A program made the position numbers and the translations under genes. A DNA stretch of 64,000 nucleotides. Origin: Mycetohabitans endofungorum (GTDB lineage: Bacteria > Pseudomonadota > Gammaproteobacteria > Burkholderiales > Burkholderiaceae). Positions 45,402-56,743 of the stretch are shown piece by piece; positions within the stretch are counted from its first letter, which is position 1, and every line of letters begins with the position of its first letter. The DNA lies in contig NZ_CP132744.1 of NCBI RefSeq assembly GCF_037477895.1, positions 1,302,001 through 1,366,000 on the forward strand. Reading direction: 5' to 3'. The notes below the pieces were generated by a model, which saw only the letters and a program-made list of their open reading frames with translations, ran no database searches and had not been told where the DNA came from.

Positions 45402-45734
45402 CTACAGGCAGCCGTTCACGTCAGCCGTTGCGCCCGGATAACCGATGCCGCGGATGCCGACCCACGACCCCTTGCCGGACGGGTCGGGTTGGATGACCAC
45501 CGCGGCGCCTCCAGGACGTTCCCCCGGCAGCAGCACGTCGAACGCCTGATCGTCCGCGAGCCTGTTCTGTAGCGTAACGGGCTGCTGCGACTGATCGGCC
45601 CATTTCTGCGACACGCATTGCGCGACTTGTTGAGGCGAGCGGGCACTCTTGCCAACCGGTTGCACGCCCGCCGGCGGTTGAGCCGCGCAAGCGGCAACGG
45701 CGACCGACACGGCGAGAATCGGCAAGTGTTTCAT
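45402..45734 (-). CDS. Small lipoprotein, unknown function
   Basis: 110 aa. MKHLPILAVSVAVAAC has a lipobox (AVAAC) with the lipidated Cys at about residue 16. The mature part contains QQVAQCVSQKWADQS and ends VGIRGIGYPGATADVNGCL. GGAG stands six bases ahead of the ATG. It resembles uncharacterised Burkholderia lipoproteins; no function is known. Convergent with ppiD. Confidence 0.75.
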   Translation of the reverse strand: MKHLPILAVSVAVAACAAQPPAGVQPVGKSARSPQQVAQCVSQKWADQSQQPVTLQNRLADDQAFDVLLPGERPGGAAVVIQPDPSGKGSWVGIRGIGYPGATADVNGCL

Positions 45735-45947
45735 GTTTACTCCTTATAAAAGCGCTCAGCGTCGGACCATTCGAGGACGGTGGCATCGGATTGAACGGCT
45801 GAGCAGTCATCCCGTCCGATCGATGAGCCATGCTTCCCAGCCGGCATGAAGTCACCGTCCCGCGGTGCTATCGCAATCCGCATGCCCGCACTGGCTGACA
45901 GTCAGCTTGATGAGACGCGTGTACCGCACTGCGCAGAGGGCATGCCG

Positions 45948-46355
45948 GATTTGTGTTCCAGTCGTTCCAGTTGATGCCGCACCTGAGCGCGTCGGAGAAC
46001 ATGATGTTGCCGCTGGAGTTGACCGGCGCCGCGCAACCTCGTGATGTGGCGCGGCGCGCGCATTCGCTATTCGAGCATGTTGGCCTTGCGGCGCGGGTCC
46101 ACCATTATCCGAAGCACCTGTCGGGCGGGGAGCAGCAGCGCGTCGCGCTGGCGCGCGTTCGTGATCGAACCGGACATCCTGTTCGCCGATGAGCCTACCG
46201 GCAGCCTCGACGCGGCCAACGGGCGTGCGGTAATCGACCTGCTGTTCGAGCTGAATCGCGCAAGCGGCGCAACGCTGGTGCTCGTGACACACGATACGGA
46301 GCTTGCGCAGCGCTGTGACGCAATCTTGGCACTCGAAGCAGGGTGGCTCGTCTAG
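45948..46355 (+). pseudogene. ABC transporter ATPase (LolD/YbbA-like), truncated and frameshifted
   Basis: The frame begins abruptly at FVFQSFQLMPHLSASENMM (Q-loop) and runs through HHYPKHLSGGEQQRVALAR (signature). A shift then gives FVIEPDILFADEPTGSLDAA (Walker B) and LVLVTHDTELAQR (H-loop). Walker A and the first third are missing, and the shift falls at a GCGCGC run where 2 nt seem lost. Not functional. LolD/YbbA enzymes power lipoprotein or peptide export. Confidence 0.87.
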
Positions 46356-46458
46356 ACTTACTGTTGCGCGGGGTAGCACGCCAGTAATCGCGGTGCGAGG
46401 CTCGCACTCGCACCGCCGCAAATTGCGAGCTGAGTGCGGCACGCGGGCCTTCGAGGCG

Positions 46459-46737
46459 TCCAACAAATCGTTTTTGCACAAAGGGTTGCGCGACTTCTTT
46501 GAGAAAGGCAGCAAAGCCGGCATCCAGCCGCACCACGCTGCACGGCTCGCCCGTCAGCTACGCCAGCTCGACGATGCAGCCGGACCTGACGACATGAACG
46601 TGCCGGGCTGAAAGTTGCATCCGCTGCATGGTGACCTTGAAGGACATTTTTCGGTATGGGTCAATGGCAACTGGCGGATGACGTTTCGCTTCGAAGGTGC
46701 CAATGCCGTGCTGGTTGATTACCAGGACTATCATTAG
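46459..46737 (+). pseudogene. higB: HigB-type toxin, inactivated by a nonsense codon
   Basis: The frame reads FLHKGLRDFFEKGSKAGIQP, HAARLARQLRQLDDA, DDMNVPG, TGA, then KLHPLHGDLEGHFSVWVNGN and WRMTFRFEGANAVLVDYQDYH. The family has Trp (PGW) where TGA stands at 46609-46611. No start codon is left at the expected place either (AAC AAA TCG). The toxin is dead while its antitoxin, 11 bp downstream, is intact. Confidence 0.87.
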
Positions 46738-46748
46738 GAGTTGTTTTC

Positions 46749-47060
46749 ATGAGCCGTATGTTCAATCCGCCATACCCCGGCGACACGCTGCGCGAGGACG
46801 TGCTGCCGGCGCTTGGCCTGACGGTCACACAGGCTGCGCAGCAGCTCGGCGTCACGCGTTCCGCGCTCTCGCGTGTGCTCAACGAGCACGCTGCGATCTC
46901 GCCCGAAATGGCGCTGCGTATCGAGGCATGGCTCGGCGTCGAGCGCGGCGGCCGCGCCGATGTGTGGCTGGCCGGACAGGCCGCCTATGACCTCTGGCAG
47001 GCGCGTCATAACAGTGGCAAGCTGCACGTCAAGCATGCCCCGGCCGAACCTACTCGTTGA
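46749..47060 (+). CDS. higA: HigA-family antitoxin
   Basis: 103 aa. The helix-turn-helix is LTVTQAAQQLGVTRSALSRVLNEHAAISPEMALRIEAWL, with the HigA start NPPYPGDTLREDVL and the ending WLAGQAAYDLWQARH. AGGAG precedes the ATG. HigA binds HigB and its own promoter. Here it outlives a mutated toxin, so it is an orphan antitoxin that could still neutralise related toxins. Confidence 0.9.
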   Translation: MSRMFNPPYPGDTLREDVLPALGLTVTQAAQQLGVTRSALSRVLNEHAAISPEMALRIEAWLGVERGGRADVWLAGQAAYDLWQARHNSGKLHVKHAPAEPTR

Positions 47061-47176
47061 CGGAGAGTGAAACGATAGGGTAGGGGATGTTTCTGGAGGG
47101 TATCCAGGTTGGGAAGAGCGTCGTTTCCAGCGTGTTGATGCGCGTTGAAATCGGCGTCGAACACGCGTCCGCGCCT

Positions 47177-47416
47177 TCACTCAGCCCTATCGGTTGCCGA
47201 CAGGCCATTTCGGCGTAACGGCGGCACACGAGGCTTGACATCGTTGATCACGGTCGCGATGGCTTGACGCTTCCCGCCTGCGCCGGACAATCCAATGGAC
47301 GGCACGTGACGATTTGCCAGTTTCGCGAACGGGCTGCTGGCTATGCCGGTGGCAGCGGGTGCAACCAGTTTCGCTGACCGTGGCTGGGCCGGTTCCGTGG
47401 CAACGTTAGCCGCCAT
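47177..47416 (-). CDS. Possible 79-aa hypothetical protein
   Basis: The frame starts MAANVATEPAQPRSAKLVAP with GGAG eight bases ahead of the ATG, and contains KLANRHVPSIGLSGAGGKRQ and AIATVINDVKPRVPPLRR. The N-terminus is Ala/Ser/Pro-rich and the tail basic. I recognise no family. It may be the N-terminal piece of a longer broken gene. The rest of 47061-47666 shows nothing else I can support. Confidence 0.35.
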   Translation of the reverse strand: MAANVATEPAQPRSAKLVAPAATGIASSPFAKLANRHVPSIGLSGAGGKRQAIATVINDVKPRVPPLRRNGLSATDRAE

Positions 47417-47666
47417 TTCAGTGCTCCAAAGTAACTTGCCTGAAATACGCCAGTGGTCTATCAGCCCGCTCCTTTTAAGTCCATTGCGTTGATGGTATGC
47501 AACGCCCGCCTGCATCGCGGGGACCAGCCGACGCGATTGGTCCCTAAACGAAGCTGTGGGGTGTGTTAATGATAGTCGGATCGCCCAGCAGCGACGCTGA
47601 TTAATAAGACTTTGGGTCGAAAAGCCTGGATGCCGCACCAGCGCACCGGCATACGATGACGCTTTT

Positions 47667-49292
47667 TCAGGATCGGAGCTTCGCACGTGCGCGGGCAATC
47701 AACGCGCTGGTGGACGAGTCGTGCTTGCGCGGATCGACCGACGACGCGGAGACCAGGTCCGCCTCGACGACCTTGCCGAGCATCTTGCCCAGTTCAACGC
47801 CCCATTGGTCGAACGGGTTAATGTTCCACACGGTGGCCTGCACGAGTGTCTTGTGCTCGTACAGCGCGATCAGGGCCCCGAGCGATTGCGGATTCAACTC
47901 GTCGAGCAAGATTGTGTTTGTCGGCCGATTGCCCGGGAAAACGATGTGCGGCACGAGTGCTGTCTGATCAGGCCCGGCGATGCGTTCCGCCTCCGACTGC
48001 GTGCGCCCCAGCATCAGCGCTTCGCCTTGCGCAAAACAATTCGCCAGCAGTTTTTCGTGATGACCGGGCAGGGGATGCTCGGGCGTGAGCGATACAATGA
48101 AGTCGATGGGCACGATCGTTGGCCCTTGGTGCAACATTTGGAAGAACGCGTGCTGGCCGTTCGTGCCAGGTTCGCCCCAGGTCACCGCCGAAGTCGGGTA
48201 ATCGACGAAATGCCCATCCAGCGTCACGGACTTGCCGTTGCTCTCCATCTCCAATTGCTGCAGGTACGCCGGCAGGAAGTGCAGCGCCTCCGAATAGGGC
48301 GCGACAACGTAGCTTTGTGAGCCGAAGAAATTGCGGTACCAGACGCCGAGCAGCCCGAGCAACACCGGCAGGTTGCGCTCCAATGGCGCGTGGCGAAAAT
48401 GCTCATCCATTAGATGAGCGCCCGCGAGCAATCGATCGAAGTGTTCGGGGCCGATCGCGATCATCACTGACAATCCGACTGCCGACCACAGCGAATAACG
48501 TCCGCCGACCCAGTCCCACATCTCGAACACGTTGTCGGGTGCAATGCCAAAACGCACCACTTCCTGCGGGTTCGCCGACACGCCGATAAAATGCCGAGCC
48601 AACTGGTCCGGTGCACAGCCGCTACGCAGGAACCAGTCGCGCAGTGAGCGCGCGTTGGTCATCGTCTCCAACGTTGTGAATGTCTTCGATACGACAATCG
48701 CCAATGTCTGTTCGGGATCGATCTGTTCCAGCACGCGCTGCAGGTCAACACCGTCGACATTGGACACGTAATGTGTGCGGATTTTCGGTGTTGCGAGGTG
48801 ATGCAATGCGTGCGCAACCATCTTCGGACCCAGATCCGAGCCTCCGATGCCGATATTGACGACGTGTCGAATCGGCTTGCCGGTGTGGCCCACCCATTGG
48901 CCGTTGCGCACCCGCTCAGCAAAAGCCGCCATTTTCGTGCGCTCTGCCTTGATCTGCGCGGCGTACGGCGCATTCGCGTCCGAGGTCCGCAAAGCCGTGT
49001 GCAATGCGGCGCGGCGCTCGGTCGGGTTCACGATCTCGCCGGCGAACATCGCGTCGCGTCGCGCCTGCACACCCGTTTCGCGAGCGAGCTGGACGAGCAA
49101 CGCGATCGTCTCGTCGGTCACGCGGTTCTTCGAGAAATCCAGCGTCAGCCCGCCGCCGCTGACGGTAAAGCGCTCCGCCCGCGTGGGCGCCGGATCGTTC
49201 GCGGGGGCGAACCAGTCGCGCATATGAGCATCGCGAATCGATTCATAGTGGGCGGCAAGGGCGGACCAGGCGGGAAGCGAATTCAGGCTCAT
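47667..49292 (-). CDS. pgi: Glucose-6-phosphate isomerase
   Basis: 541 aa from [12 protein letters not shown]; the longer upstream frame is not family-like. Markers are [70 protein letters not shown] with the catalytic His/Glu region, and [16 protein letters not shown] with the Lys-bearing end. It interconverts glucose-6-phosphate and fructose-6-phosphate. The gene is complete and lies 146 nt downstream of nnr. Confidence 0.96.
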   Translation of the reverse strand: MSLNSLPAWSALAAHYESIRDAHMRDWFAPANDPAPTRAERFTVSGGGLTLDFSKNRVTDETIALLVQLARETGVQARRDAMFAGEIVNPTERRAALHTALRTSDANAPYAAQIKAERTKMAAFAERVRNGQWVGHTGKPIRHVVNIGIGGSDLGPKMVAHALHHLATPKIRTHYVSNVDGVDLQRVLEQIDPEQTLAIVVSKTFTTLETMTNARSLRDWFLRSGCAPDQLARHFIGVSANPQEVVRFGIAPDNVFEMWDWVGGRYSLWSAVGLSVMIAIGPEHFDRLLAGAHLMDEHFRHAPLERNLPVLLGLLGVWYRNFFGSQSYVVAPYSEALHFLPAYLQQLEMESNGKSVTLDGHFVDYPTSAVTWGEPGTNGQHAFFQMLHQGPTIVPIDFIVSLTPEHPLPGHHEKLLANCFAQGEALMLGRTQSEAERIAGPDQTALVPHIVFPGNRPTNTILLDELNPQSLGALIALYEHKTLVQATVWNINPFDQWGVELGKMLGKVVEADLVSASSVDPRKHDSSTSALIARARAKLRS

Positions 49293-49438
49293 AGACGTTG
49301 CTTGTCTCTGTGACGAAAGGAAAGCCGCCGCCGGTGCGCATGGTGGCGCGTGCCGGCGCGGGCGCTTGTGGATCTGACGCGTTGGCACCAAGTATAACGA
49401 TGCACGACGACATCTTGGAGTCGTCCGTTCGGCCGCGT

Positions 49439-51031
49439 TCAATGTGTGTAGAAGCGGGTATTGAGCAGCCGTCGTACCCGCGGTGCAAGCTCGCTAGCGG
49501 TGCACCCGGCCGGCCCATCGCCGTCCGCGCACAGTGATTCGGCCGCCGCGCCGTGCAAGTAAACCGCCGTGAGTGCGGCTTCGTACGGCGGCATGCGTTG
49601 CGCGGCAAATGCGCTGATCATCCCGCACAGCACGTCACCGGTGCCCCCGGTCGCCAGCGCAGCATTGCCGGTCGGGTTGATCGCCAGCGGCCGACGGCCC
49701 GGACTCCACGCGTCGGCAATTACGGTGCCGTTTCCCTTCAGGACCACCACCGCGTTCAGCCGCTCGGCCAAGCGCCGAGCCGCGCCGAACCGGTCACGCT
49801 GCACGCTCGCTGCCTCCACATTGAGCAGTCGCGCTGCCTCCAGCGGATGCGGTGTGATGATCGCCGCCGCCTGCCGCTGTGCGAGCCGGGCCGCCAGGCT
49901 AGCGTCGTGGGCGAGCAGATTCAGTGCGTCGGCGTCCACGACGATCGGCACGTTCAATGACAGGACGTCGGCGAGCACGCGCGCCGCGCGTTCGTCCCGC
50001 CCCATCCCTGGCCCGACGGCCAGTGCGCTCGCCGCATCCAAAGCCAGCGTGTGGATGGGGCTGAGCATCAGTTCCGGATGGACGGGATCATAGGACGGTA
50101 CGCCATCACCCAGCAAGCCGACATGGATCTTGCCGGCACCACAATACAGGGCAGCCCGCGCGGCCAGGATGGGGGCGCCGCACATGCCTGTTGCGCCGCC
50201 GATCACGGCCAGCGTGCCGAACGTGCCCTTGTGCGACGCCAACGCGCGCTCGGGCAGCCGCGACGCGAACAGCGCCGGTGCGTTGAGCATCGATACGCCT
50301 GACGGCGGCATGCCTGCTGGTATCGTGAGCGCGGCGGTCAACTCCAGTGGTGCAATACGCACGCGTCCCGCCAGATCTGGCCCGTGTGCGGTGTACAACC
50401 CTGGTTTGGCGCCAATGAACGTTAAGGTGTCGGTGGCGCGCACCGCAGTGCCGCCATGGGCCACGTTGCCGGTATCGCTGTCCAACCCGCTCGGCACATC
50501 GAGCGCTAGCACGCGCACACGTTGGCGCGCATGCTCGGACAGCAACGCGGCGATGCGCGCGAAATCGCCCTCTAACGGCCGGCCCAGGCCGATGCCGAAC
50601 AACCCGTCGAGCGCCCAATCAAACCCCTGCAGCGTATCCGGAATCGTCGTACTGATCGGCACACCAGCTTCGCGCGCGCGTTGCAACGCCCAGCGCGCGT
50701 CGTCCGGGACCACCTCGCACGGCATGCATACCTGCACGCGCACGCCGGCGCGATGCAACTCGCACGCGGTGACCAATGCATCGCCGCCGTTGTTGCCGGG
50801 CCCCACTGCAATCCACGCGGCGCGCACCGGCACTTCGTCGTAGAGCAGCACGGACGCGGCTGCATGGCCAGCACGCGCCATCAACGTGTGGGTGGGCAGA
50901 GAACGGGTAGCCTGCGCCTCGATTAGGCGCAGTGAAGCCACGTCGTACAGCGGCACCGCGCGCTCACGCGCATCGATTAACGATGCAGCGCGCACGCTGT
51001 GCCCGGCGGCGGATAGAACAGGATCAGTCAT
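49439..51031 (-). CDS. nnr: Bifunctional NAD(P)H-hydrate repair enzyme
   Basis: 530 aa. The N-terminal epimerase half (about 1-235, YjeF_N) has [28 protein letters not shown] and [12 protein letters not shown]. The C-terminal ADP-dependent dehydratase half has [42 protein letters not shown] and [17 protein letters not shown]. Together they repair hydrated NADH and NADPH. The fusion is the usual proteobacterial form. Confidence 0.95.
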   Translation of the reverse strand: MTDPVLSAAGHSVRAASLIDARERAVPLYDVASLRLIEAQATRSLPTHTLMARAGHAAASVLLYDEVPVRAAWIAVGPGNNGGDALVTACELHRAGVRVQVCMPCEVVPDDARWALQRAREAGVPISTTIPDTLQGFDWALDGLFGIGLGRPLEGDFARIAALLSEHARQRVRVLALDVPSGLDSDTGNVAHGGTAVRATDTLTFIGAKPGLYTAHGPDLAGRVRIAPLELTAALTIPAGMPPSGVSMLNAPALFASRLPERALASHKGTFGTLAVIGGATGMCGAPILAARAALYCGAGKIHVGLLGDGVPSYDPVHPELMLSPIHTLALDAASALAVGPGMGRDERAARVLADVLSLNVPIVVDADALNLLAHDASLAARLAQRQAAAIITPHPLEAARLLNVEAASVQRDRFGAARRLAERLNAVVVLKGNGTVIADAWSPGRRPLAINPTGNAALATGGTGDVLCGMISAFAAQRMPPYEAALTAVYLHGAAAESLCADGDGPAGCTASELAPRVRRLLNTRFYTH

Positions 51032-51059
51032 GCGAGGCCTTCAATGAGCAACGAAGGGG

Positions 51060-51600
51060 CCAGGCGCCGACGCACGGGCGCACGAGCCGGCCGTCGATGG
51101 TGCTAGCCGGCGAGGCGCCCAGGCGAGGGCGCCGCCAGCGACGCAACCGGCAAAGCCGGCGATTCCCCCGACACCAGGTCTGCTATCACTGTAACAGAGC
51201 GAGGCGACAGGGCTGTGCGCGCAATCGACGAACACTCGCGGGTGGGCCGTCGCGCCGACCAGCAGCAGTCCGTCGGGCGACAGCAGCACCATATCGCTCC
51301 AGTTCAGCGCCGCGCAAATGCGCGCGGCGCTTGGGATCCACCGATGCGCGGCCCTGTTCGAGCAGTGAGATCGCCTATTCCGTGAAGGCCGCGGGTGGCA
51401 TTGCGTCTGCGTGGCGCCCGCTGCGCAGCAGCAGCGCACCGGCGATCCGCACGCGCTCGCCGAGTCGCATGATCGTGATCTGGCGCGTTACGTCGATGAC
51501 CGAGACTGGGGCGCGAATTCCGGGTATGCAATCGGCGCAGTCAGCGCGTGGATCCGTGCGCTGGCGGGGCCGGCGCACCGCGCGAAGGCGCGCAATCATA
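51060..51600 (-). pseudogene. Decayed conserved gene between nnr and purL
   Basis: Protein-like blocks lie in successive minus-strand frames: VSVIDVTRQITIMRLGERVR and IAGALLLRSGRHADAMPPA, a TAG stop near 51375, AISLLEQGRASVDPKRRA, then in another frame ALNWSDMVLLSPDGLLLVGA, RVFVDCAHSPVASLCYSDSR and a hydrophobic GGIAGFAGCVAGGALAWAP. The pieces join as one plausible exported or membrane-anchored protein broken by one stop and one frameshift. Family unknown to me. Confidence 0.5.
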
Positions 51601-51754
51601 GCATTGGCGCTGCCGGCCGCGAGCGCTGTCGCGGTCGGCGGGCGCAGCGCGGTATAATTGCGGTTTCCCCCAGCGCGTGGCGCCATGCCGCCCGGCATAC
51701 CGCGCAGCGTGCTTTGGTCGACAAGACGATCAGCAACCTTCGATGCAACGCCCC

Positions 51755-54700
51755 ATGGCTCACTTCTCGTGCTTCCCCGGCGCTTCGGCACTGTCCGATT
51801 TCCGTCAGAACCGCCTCTTGCAAACACTGCAGGCCATCGAACCGGCCGTGGTCGGCGTGCGTGCGCGCTACGTTCATTTCGTTTATGCGTCTGCTGGGCT
51901 CGGCGATGCCGACACGGCGCGGCTCGCCGCGTTGCTCGAGTACGGCGAGCCGGCGCCGGCTGATGATGGCGGCGAAACCTTCTTGGTGATTCCGCGGCTT
52001 GGCACGATTTCGCCATGGGCGTCGAAGGCCACCGATATCGCCCGGCACTGCGGGCTGGACAACGTGCACCGCATCGAGCGCGGCATTGAGTACGCGGTGA
52101 CGCTCAAGAGCGGCCTGTCCGGGCTGCTCGGCACGAAAAAGACGTTGAGCGGCGCGGCGTGGGCCCAGGTCGCAGCGGTGCTGCATGATCGGATGACCGA
52201 AAGCGTGGTGGCCACCCGTGACGAGGCGTGCCAGCTGTTCGACATGCTGCCCGGCAAGCCGCTGCAGTCGGTGGACGTGATCGGTCAGGGACGGGCCGCG
52301 CTGGCGGCGGCCAATGCCGAACTCGGACTCGCGCTTGCCAACGACGAGATTGACTATCTAGTCGACGCGTTCACGAAGCTCGCGCGCAACCCAACGGACG
52401 TGGAACTGATGATGTTCGCGCAGGCCAACAGCGAGCATTGCCGGCACAAGATCTTCAACGCGCAGTGGACGATCGACGGCCAATCGCAGGACATGTCGCT
52501 ATTCCAGATGATCAAGAATACGCACCGGCTCAGCGGCCAACGCACGATCGTCGCGTATTCGGACAACGCTGCGGTGATGGAGGGTGGCCTCGCACAGCGC
52601 TGGTTCGCCAGCGGCGACACGCAGCGCTATGCGCCAATGGAGGCGCTGACGCACACGCTGATGAAAGTCGAGACGCATAACCACCCGACGGCGATTTCGC
52701 CGTTCCCGGGGGCGGCGACGGGCGCCGGCGGCGAGATTCGCGACGAGGGTGCGACCGGACGCGGCGCGCGGCCCAAGGCCGGGCTGACCGGCTTCTCGGT
52801 GTCCAATCTGGAGTTGCCGGACGCCATCGAGACATGGGAAAACGCGCGCGACGCCGCGCAGCCGCTCGCCGAGCGTTGTCCCGATGACGCCGCCGGCCGC
52901 TATGGCCGGCCCGAGCGCATTGCGTCGCCGCTGCAGATCATGATCGATGGGCCGATCGGCGGCGCCGCGTTCAACAATGAGTTCGGCCGACCCAATCTGG
53001 GCGGTTATTTCCGCGTCTACGAGCAGAACATCGGCGGGCGCGTACGCGGCTATCACAAGCCGATCATGATCGCTGGCGGCATCGGCAATATCTCGCACGC
53101 GCATACGCACAAGCACGACGTACCGGCCGGCGCGCTGCTGGTGCAGATCGGCGGTCCCGGCATGCGCATCGGCATGGGCGGTGGCGCAGCCAGTTCAATG
53201 GCCACCGGGGCCAACACCGCCGAACTCGATTTCGATTCGGTGCAGCGAGGCAACCCGGAGATCCAGCGCCGCGCGCAGGAAGTCATTAACGCGTGCTGGC
53301 AACGCGGGGACGACAATCCGATCCTGTCGATTCACGACGTCGGCGCGGGCGGCTTGTCCAATGCGTTTCCGGAAATCGTCGACGGTGCCGGCAAGGGAGC
53401 TCGCTTCGAATTGCGACGCGTGCCGCTCGAGGAGAGCGGGTTGTCGCCGCGCGAGATCTGGTCGAACGAGGCGCAGGAGCGGTACGTGCTCGCGATCGCG
53501 GCCGATGGTCTGCCCGCGTTCGAGGCGATCTGCCGGCGCGAACGCTGCCCGATGGCGGTGGTCGGTGTTGCGACCGACGAACGTCAGTTGCAATTGATCG
53601 ACGATGCTGTGGCCGATGCCGCCGACCCGGCGCGCATGCCGGTTGACATGCCAATGGACGTGCTGCTCGGCAAGGCGCCGCGGATGCATCGCGACGTCAC
53701 GCGCGTGCATCGCACGTTTGCGCCGGTGGAGGTCACCGGCTTGAGCCTGTCGGACGTGGCCGCGCAGGTACTGAGGCATCCGACTGTCGCCAGCAAGTCC
53801 TTTCTGATCACGATCGGCGACCGCACGGTTGGCGGCCTGTCCGTGCGCGACCAGATGGTCGGCCCTTGGCAGGTGCCGGTGGCCGACTGTGCGATTACCG
53901 CGATGGACTATGCCGGGTTCCGTGGCGAAGCGATGACCATGGCAGAGCGCACGCCGCTCGCGGTGATCGATGCACCGGCCTCGGGACGTATGGCTGTCGG
54001 CGAAGCGATCACGAACATTGCTGCCGCGCCAATTGCGTCGCTGGATCGTCTAAAACTGTCGGCGAACTGGATGGCCGCATGCGGCAGTGCCGGCGAGGAC
54101 GCCGCGTTGTTCGACACCGTCAAGGCGATTGGCATGGAGTTGTGCCCGGCGCTGGGCATCGACATTCCGGTCGGCAAGGACTCGTTGTCAATGCGCACGC
54201 AGTGGCGCGAGGACGGCGTCGACAAGGAGGTCGTCGCGCCGGTGTCGCTGATCGTTTCCGCATTCGCGCCCGTGGAGGACGTACGCAGCCATCTGACGCC
54301 GCAGTTGCGCAACGTGGCCGATGTCGGCGACTCGGTGCTAATCCTGATTGATCTGGGTCGCGGGCGCAACCGTCTCGGCGGCAGCATCCTCGCACAGGTC
54401 ACGCAGCAGGTCGGCGACAGTGTGCCGGACGTGGACGATGCACCGGACTTAAAGCGCTTCTTCGACGCGATTCAGTTGCTCAACCGCGACGGCCGGCTGC
54501 TCGCGTATCACGACCGCTCCGATGGCGGCCTATTTGCGACGGTGGCGGAGATGGCTTTTGCTGGTCATGTCGGCGTGTCATTGAACGTGGATATGCTCAC
54601 GCTCGAGCAGGGACACGAGTTCGACTATGGTGATGCAAAGGACTGGGCGCGCCAGACAGCCGGACGCCGCGACGACCTGACGCTGCGCGCGTTGTTCTGC

Positions 54701-55810
54701 GAAGAGCTAGGCGCGGTGCTGCAGGTGCGCGCCGTCGAGCGCGATGGCGTGCTGGCGACGCTGCGCGAATTCGGTCTATCGGGCGCGAGCCACGTGATTG
54801 GCAAGTTGAACGAGCGCGACGTGATTGAGATCTATCGCGACGCGAAGAAGATCTACGAGGCGCCCCGTACCGAACTGCACCGAATCTGGAGCGAAGTCAG
54901 TTGGCGCATTTCGCGGCTGCGCGACAATCCCGCGTGCGCGGACGCCGAGTATGAGGCGTTGAGCGATGCGTCGGATCCGGGCATCGTGCCGCACCTGACG
55001 TTCGACCCGCAAGAGGACGTCGCGGCGCCGTTCATCTCGAGTGGCAAGCGGCCACGCGTGGCCATCTTGCGCGAACAAGGGGTGAACTCGCATCTGGAAA
55101 CTGCTTACGCGTTCCACCGCGCCGGCTTCGACGCGCACGACGTGCATATGAGCGATCTGATCGAGGGGCGCGCCGATCTGGCGCAATTTGCCGGTGCGGT
55201 AGCGTGCGGCGGGTTCTCATACGGCGACGTACTGGGCGCCGGCGAGGGCTGGGCGAAGACGATTCGCTTCAATGCACGCTTGTCGGACATGTTTGCCGCG
55301 TTCTTTGCGCGTCCCGATACGTTTGCGCTCGGCATCTGCAATGGCTGCCAGATGATGAGCAGCCTCGCGTCGATGATTCCTGGCGCGCAAGCATGGCCGC
55401 GTTTCGTGCGCAACCGCTCCGAGAAGTTCGAGGCACGCTTTTCGTTTGTGCAAATCGAAAAATCGCCTTCGATTTTCTTCGCCGGGCTCGAGGGCTCCCG
55501 CCTGCCTGTCGCTGTGGCGCACGGCGAAGGCTATGCGGACTTTTCGCAACAAGGAGATCTGTCGAGCGTACAGGTCGCGATGCGCTATATTGACCATCAC
55601 GGCGTGATAACCGAGCGTTACCCGTTCAACCCGAACGGCTCGCCGCAAGGCATTACGTCGGTGACTACGCCGGACGGTCGTTTTACCGTCCTCATGCCGC
55701 ACACCGAGCGCGTACACCGAACCGTGCAAATGAGCTGGCATCCGCAAGAGTGGGGCGAGGCAAGCCCGTGGCTGCGGCTGTACCGTAATGCGCGGCGCTG
55801 GATCGGTTGA
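51755..55810 (+). CDS. purL: Phosphoribosylformylglycinamidine synthase (single-chain)
   Basis: 1351 aa from [16 protein letters not shown], the usual betaproteobacterial start. Order: N-terminal PurS-like part; linker; synthetase halves with [49 protein letters not shown] in outline, [11 protein letters not shown] and YHDRSDGG; C-terminal glutaminase with [30 protein letters not shown] and the nucleophile Cys in [10 protein letters not shown]. It makes FGAM from FGAR, glutamine and ATP in purine synthesis. Intact. Confidence 0.97.
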   Translation: MAHFSCFPGASALSDFRQNRLLQTLQAIEPAVVGVRARYVHFVYASAGLGDADTARLAALLEYGEPAPADDGGETFLVIPRLGTISPWASKATDIARHCGLDNVHRIERGIEYAVTLKSGLSGLLGTKKTLSGAAWAQVAAVLHDRMTESVVATRDEACQLFDMLPGKPLQSVDVIGQGRAALAAANAELGLALANDEIDYLVDAFTKLARNPTDVELMMFAQANSEHCRHKIFNAQWTIDGQSQDMSLFQMIKNTHRLSGQRTIVAYSDNAAVMEGGLAQRWFASGDTQRYAPMEALTHTLMKVETHNHPTAISPFPGAATGAGGEIRDEGATGRGARPKAGLTGFSVSNLELPDAIETWENARDAAQPLAERCPDDAAGRYGRPERIASPLQIMIDGPIGGAAFNNEFGRPNLGGYFRVYEQNIGGRVRGYHKPIMIAGGIGNISHAHTHKHDVPAGALLVQIGGPGMRIGMGGGAASSMATGANTAELDFDSVQRGNPEIQRRAQEVINACWQRGDDNPILSIHDVGAGGLSNAFPEIVDGAGKGARFELRRVPLEESGLSPREIWSNEAQERYVLAIAADGLPAFEAICRRERCPMAVVGVATDERQLQLIDDAVADAADPARMPVDMPMDVLLGKAPRMHRDVTRVHRTFAPVEVTGLSLSDVAAQVLRHPTVASKSFLITIGDRTVGGLSVRDQMVGPWQVPVADCAITAMDYAGFRGEAMTMAERTPLAVIDAPASGRMAVGEAITNIAAAPIASLDRLKLSANWMAACGSAGEDAALFDTVKAIGMELCPALGIDIPVGKDSLSMRTQWREDGVDKEVVAPVSLIVSAFAPVEDVRSHLTPQLRNVADVGDSVLILIDLGRGRNRLGGSILAQVTQQVGDSVPDVDDAPDLKRFFDAIQLLNRDGRLLAYHDRSDGGLFATVAEMAFAGHVGVSLNVDMLTLEQGHEFDYGDAKDWARQTAGRRDDLTLRALFCEELGAVLQVRAVERDGVLATLREFGLSGASHVIGKLNERDVIEIYRDAKKIYEAPRTELHRIWSEVSWRISRLRDNPACADAEYEALSDASDPGIVPHLTFDPQEDVAAPFISSGKRPRVAILREQGVNSHLETAYAFHRAGFDAHDVHMSDLIEGRADLAQFAGAVACGGFSYGDVLGAGEGWAKTIRFNARLSDMFAAFFARPDTFALGICNGCQMMSSLASMIPGAQAWPRFVRNRSEKFEARFSFVQIEKSPSIFFAGLEGSRLPVAVAHGEGYADFSQQGDLSSVQVAMRYIDHHGVITERYPFNPNGSPQGITSVTTPDGRFTVLMPHTERVHRTVQMSWHPQEWGEASPWLRLYRNARRWIG

Positions 55811-55872
55811 TTGGACGCGCATCGTGCCGGCCACCTTTATCGCGGCGTTGGATAAGCCAATCGTTGGATAAG

Positions 55873-55901
55873 CCAATGGCCGCCTGCTGGGCGGCCATTG
55901 G
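55873..55901. terminator. Strong hairpin between convergent purL and parvulin genes
   Basis: A perfect 12-bp inverted repeat, CCAATGGCCGCC and GGCGGCCATTGG, with a 5-nt loop lies in the gap between two converging genes. There is no T run on either side, so it may slow RNA polymerase or protect transcript ends rather than be a classic intrinsic terminator. Confidence 0.5.
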
Positions 55902-55954
55902 TAAGCTGGGACGCGCCACCACCCAGTATGAGGGTGGCGGCAACCTCACTCATA

Positions 55955-56734
55955 CTACTGAATCTTCGCGTGCTGGCGGAGTTCGGCGTTGAATTGCTGC
56001 AGCTTTTCCTGTGTCAGTTGCTGCGCCACTTGCGTCTTGACCTGGTCCAGCGGGGGCGGCTGGATCGCCCGCGAGTCGTCGAGCCGGATAATATGCCAGC
56101 CAAACTGCGTATGGACGGGGGCCGGCGTCACTTCGCCCTTTTTCAGCTTACCCGCTGCGTCCGCGAACTCGGGAACATAGCTTTGCGGGTTCGCCCAGTC
56201 TAAATCTCCACCGTTCTTGGCCGAGCCCGGATCCTTCGAATATTGCTTCGCAAGCTCCTCGAAGCTTGCACCCGCCTTGATTTTGGCGATTAGATCCTTC
56301 GCCTGCTGCTCGTCCGGCACCAGGATGTGATGCAAGTGCAGCTCGTTACCACCGGCCTGCTTGATCAACTGCTCATAGCGCGCCTTGATTTCGTCGTCGC
56401 TCGGCTTGTTGTTCTTCAGGAAATCCTCAATCAGCGCGCGGATCACGACGCTCTGGTCGGCCAGCGCAATCTGCGCCTTCACGTCGGGCCGGTTCGCGAT
56501 GCCGCGCCGCAGCGCTTCCTTCATCAGCAACTCGCGATTGACCAGTTCCTCGCGGACCATCACCTGCAGCTGCGGCGAGTCCTGTTGCCCTTGGCGCGTC
56601 AGCTCCTTGACCAGCGCGTCGGCGTGCGCCTTCGGTATTGGTGTGCCATTAACTACGGCAATGTTCTGGGCAAATGCGGGTGCCGCTACGCAACCTGCGA
56701 GCGCTGCCCACAAGCGGGCTTTTCTCAAGATCAT
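55955..56734 (-). CDS. Periplasmic parvulin-type peptidyl-prolyl isomerase
   Basis: 259 aa with a signal peptide (LWAALAGCVAAPAFAQ). A SurA-N-like helical part follows, then a parvulin domain: LHLHHILVPDEQQAKDLI, DPGSAKNGGDLDWANPQSYVPEFADAA, GWHIIRLDD. It should assist folding of outer-membrane or secreted proteins and is smaller than SurA, with one parvulin domain. Nine bases follow the bolA stop, so it belongs to the yciB-bolA operon. Confidence 0.92.
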   Translation of the reverse strand: MILRKARLWAALAGCVAAPAFAQNIAVVNGTPIPKAHADALVKELTRQGQQDSPQLQVMVREELVNRELLMKEALRRGIANRPDVKAQIALADQSVVIRALIEDFLKNNKPSDDEIKARYEQLIKQAGGNELHLHHILVPDEQQAKDLIAKIKAGASFEELAKQYSKDPGSAKNGGDLDWANPQSYVPEFADAAGKLKKGEVTPAPVHTQFGWHIIRLDDSRAIQPPPLDQVKTQVAQQLTQEKLQQFNAELRQHAKIQ

Positions 56735-56743
56735 CAGAACGTC

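Noticed and set aside
45852..46523. 223-aa open frame on the minus strand
   Set aside because: It is antisense to the ABC ATPase and HigB remnants and has no protein-like pattern.
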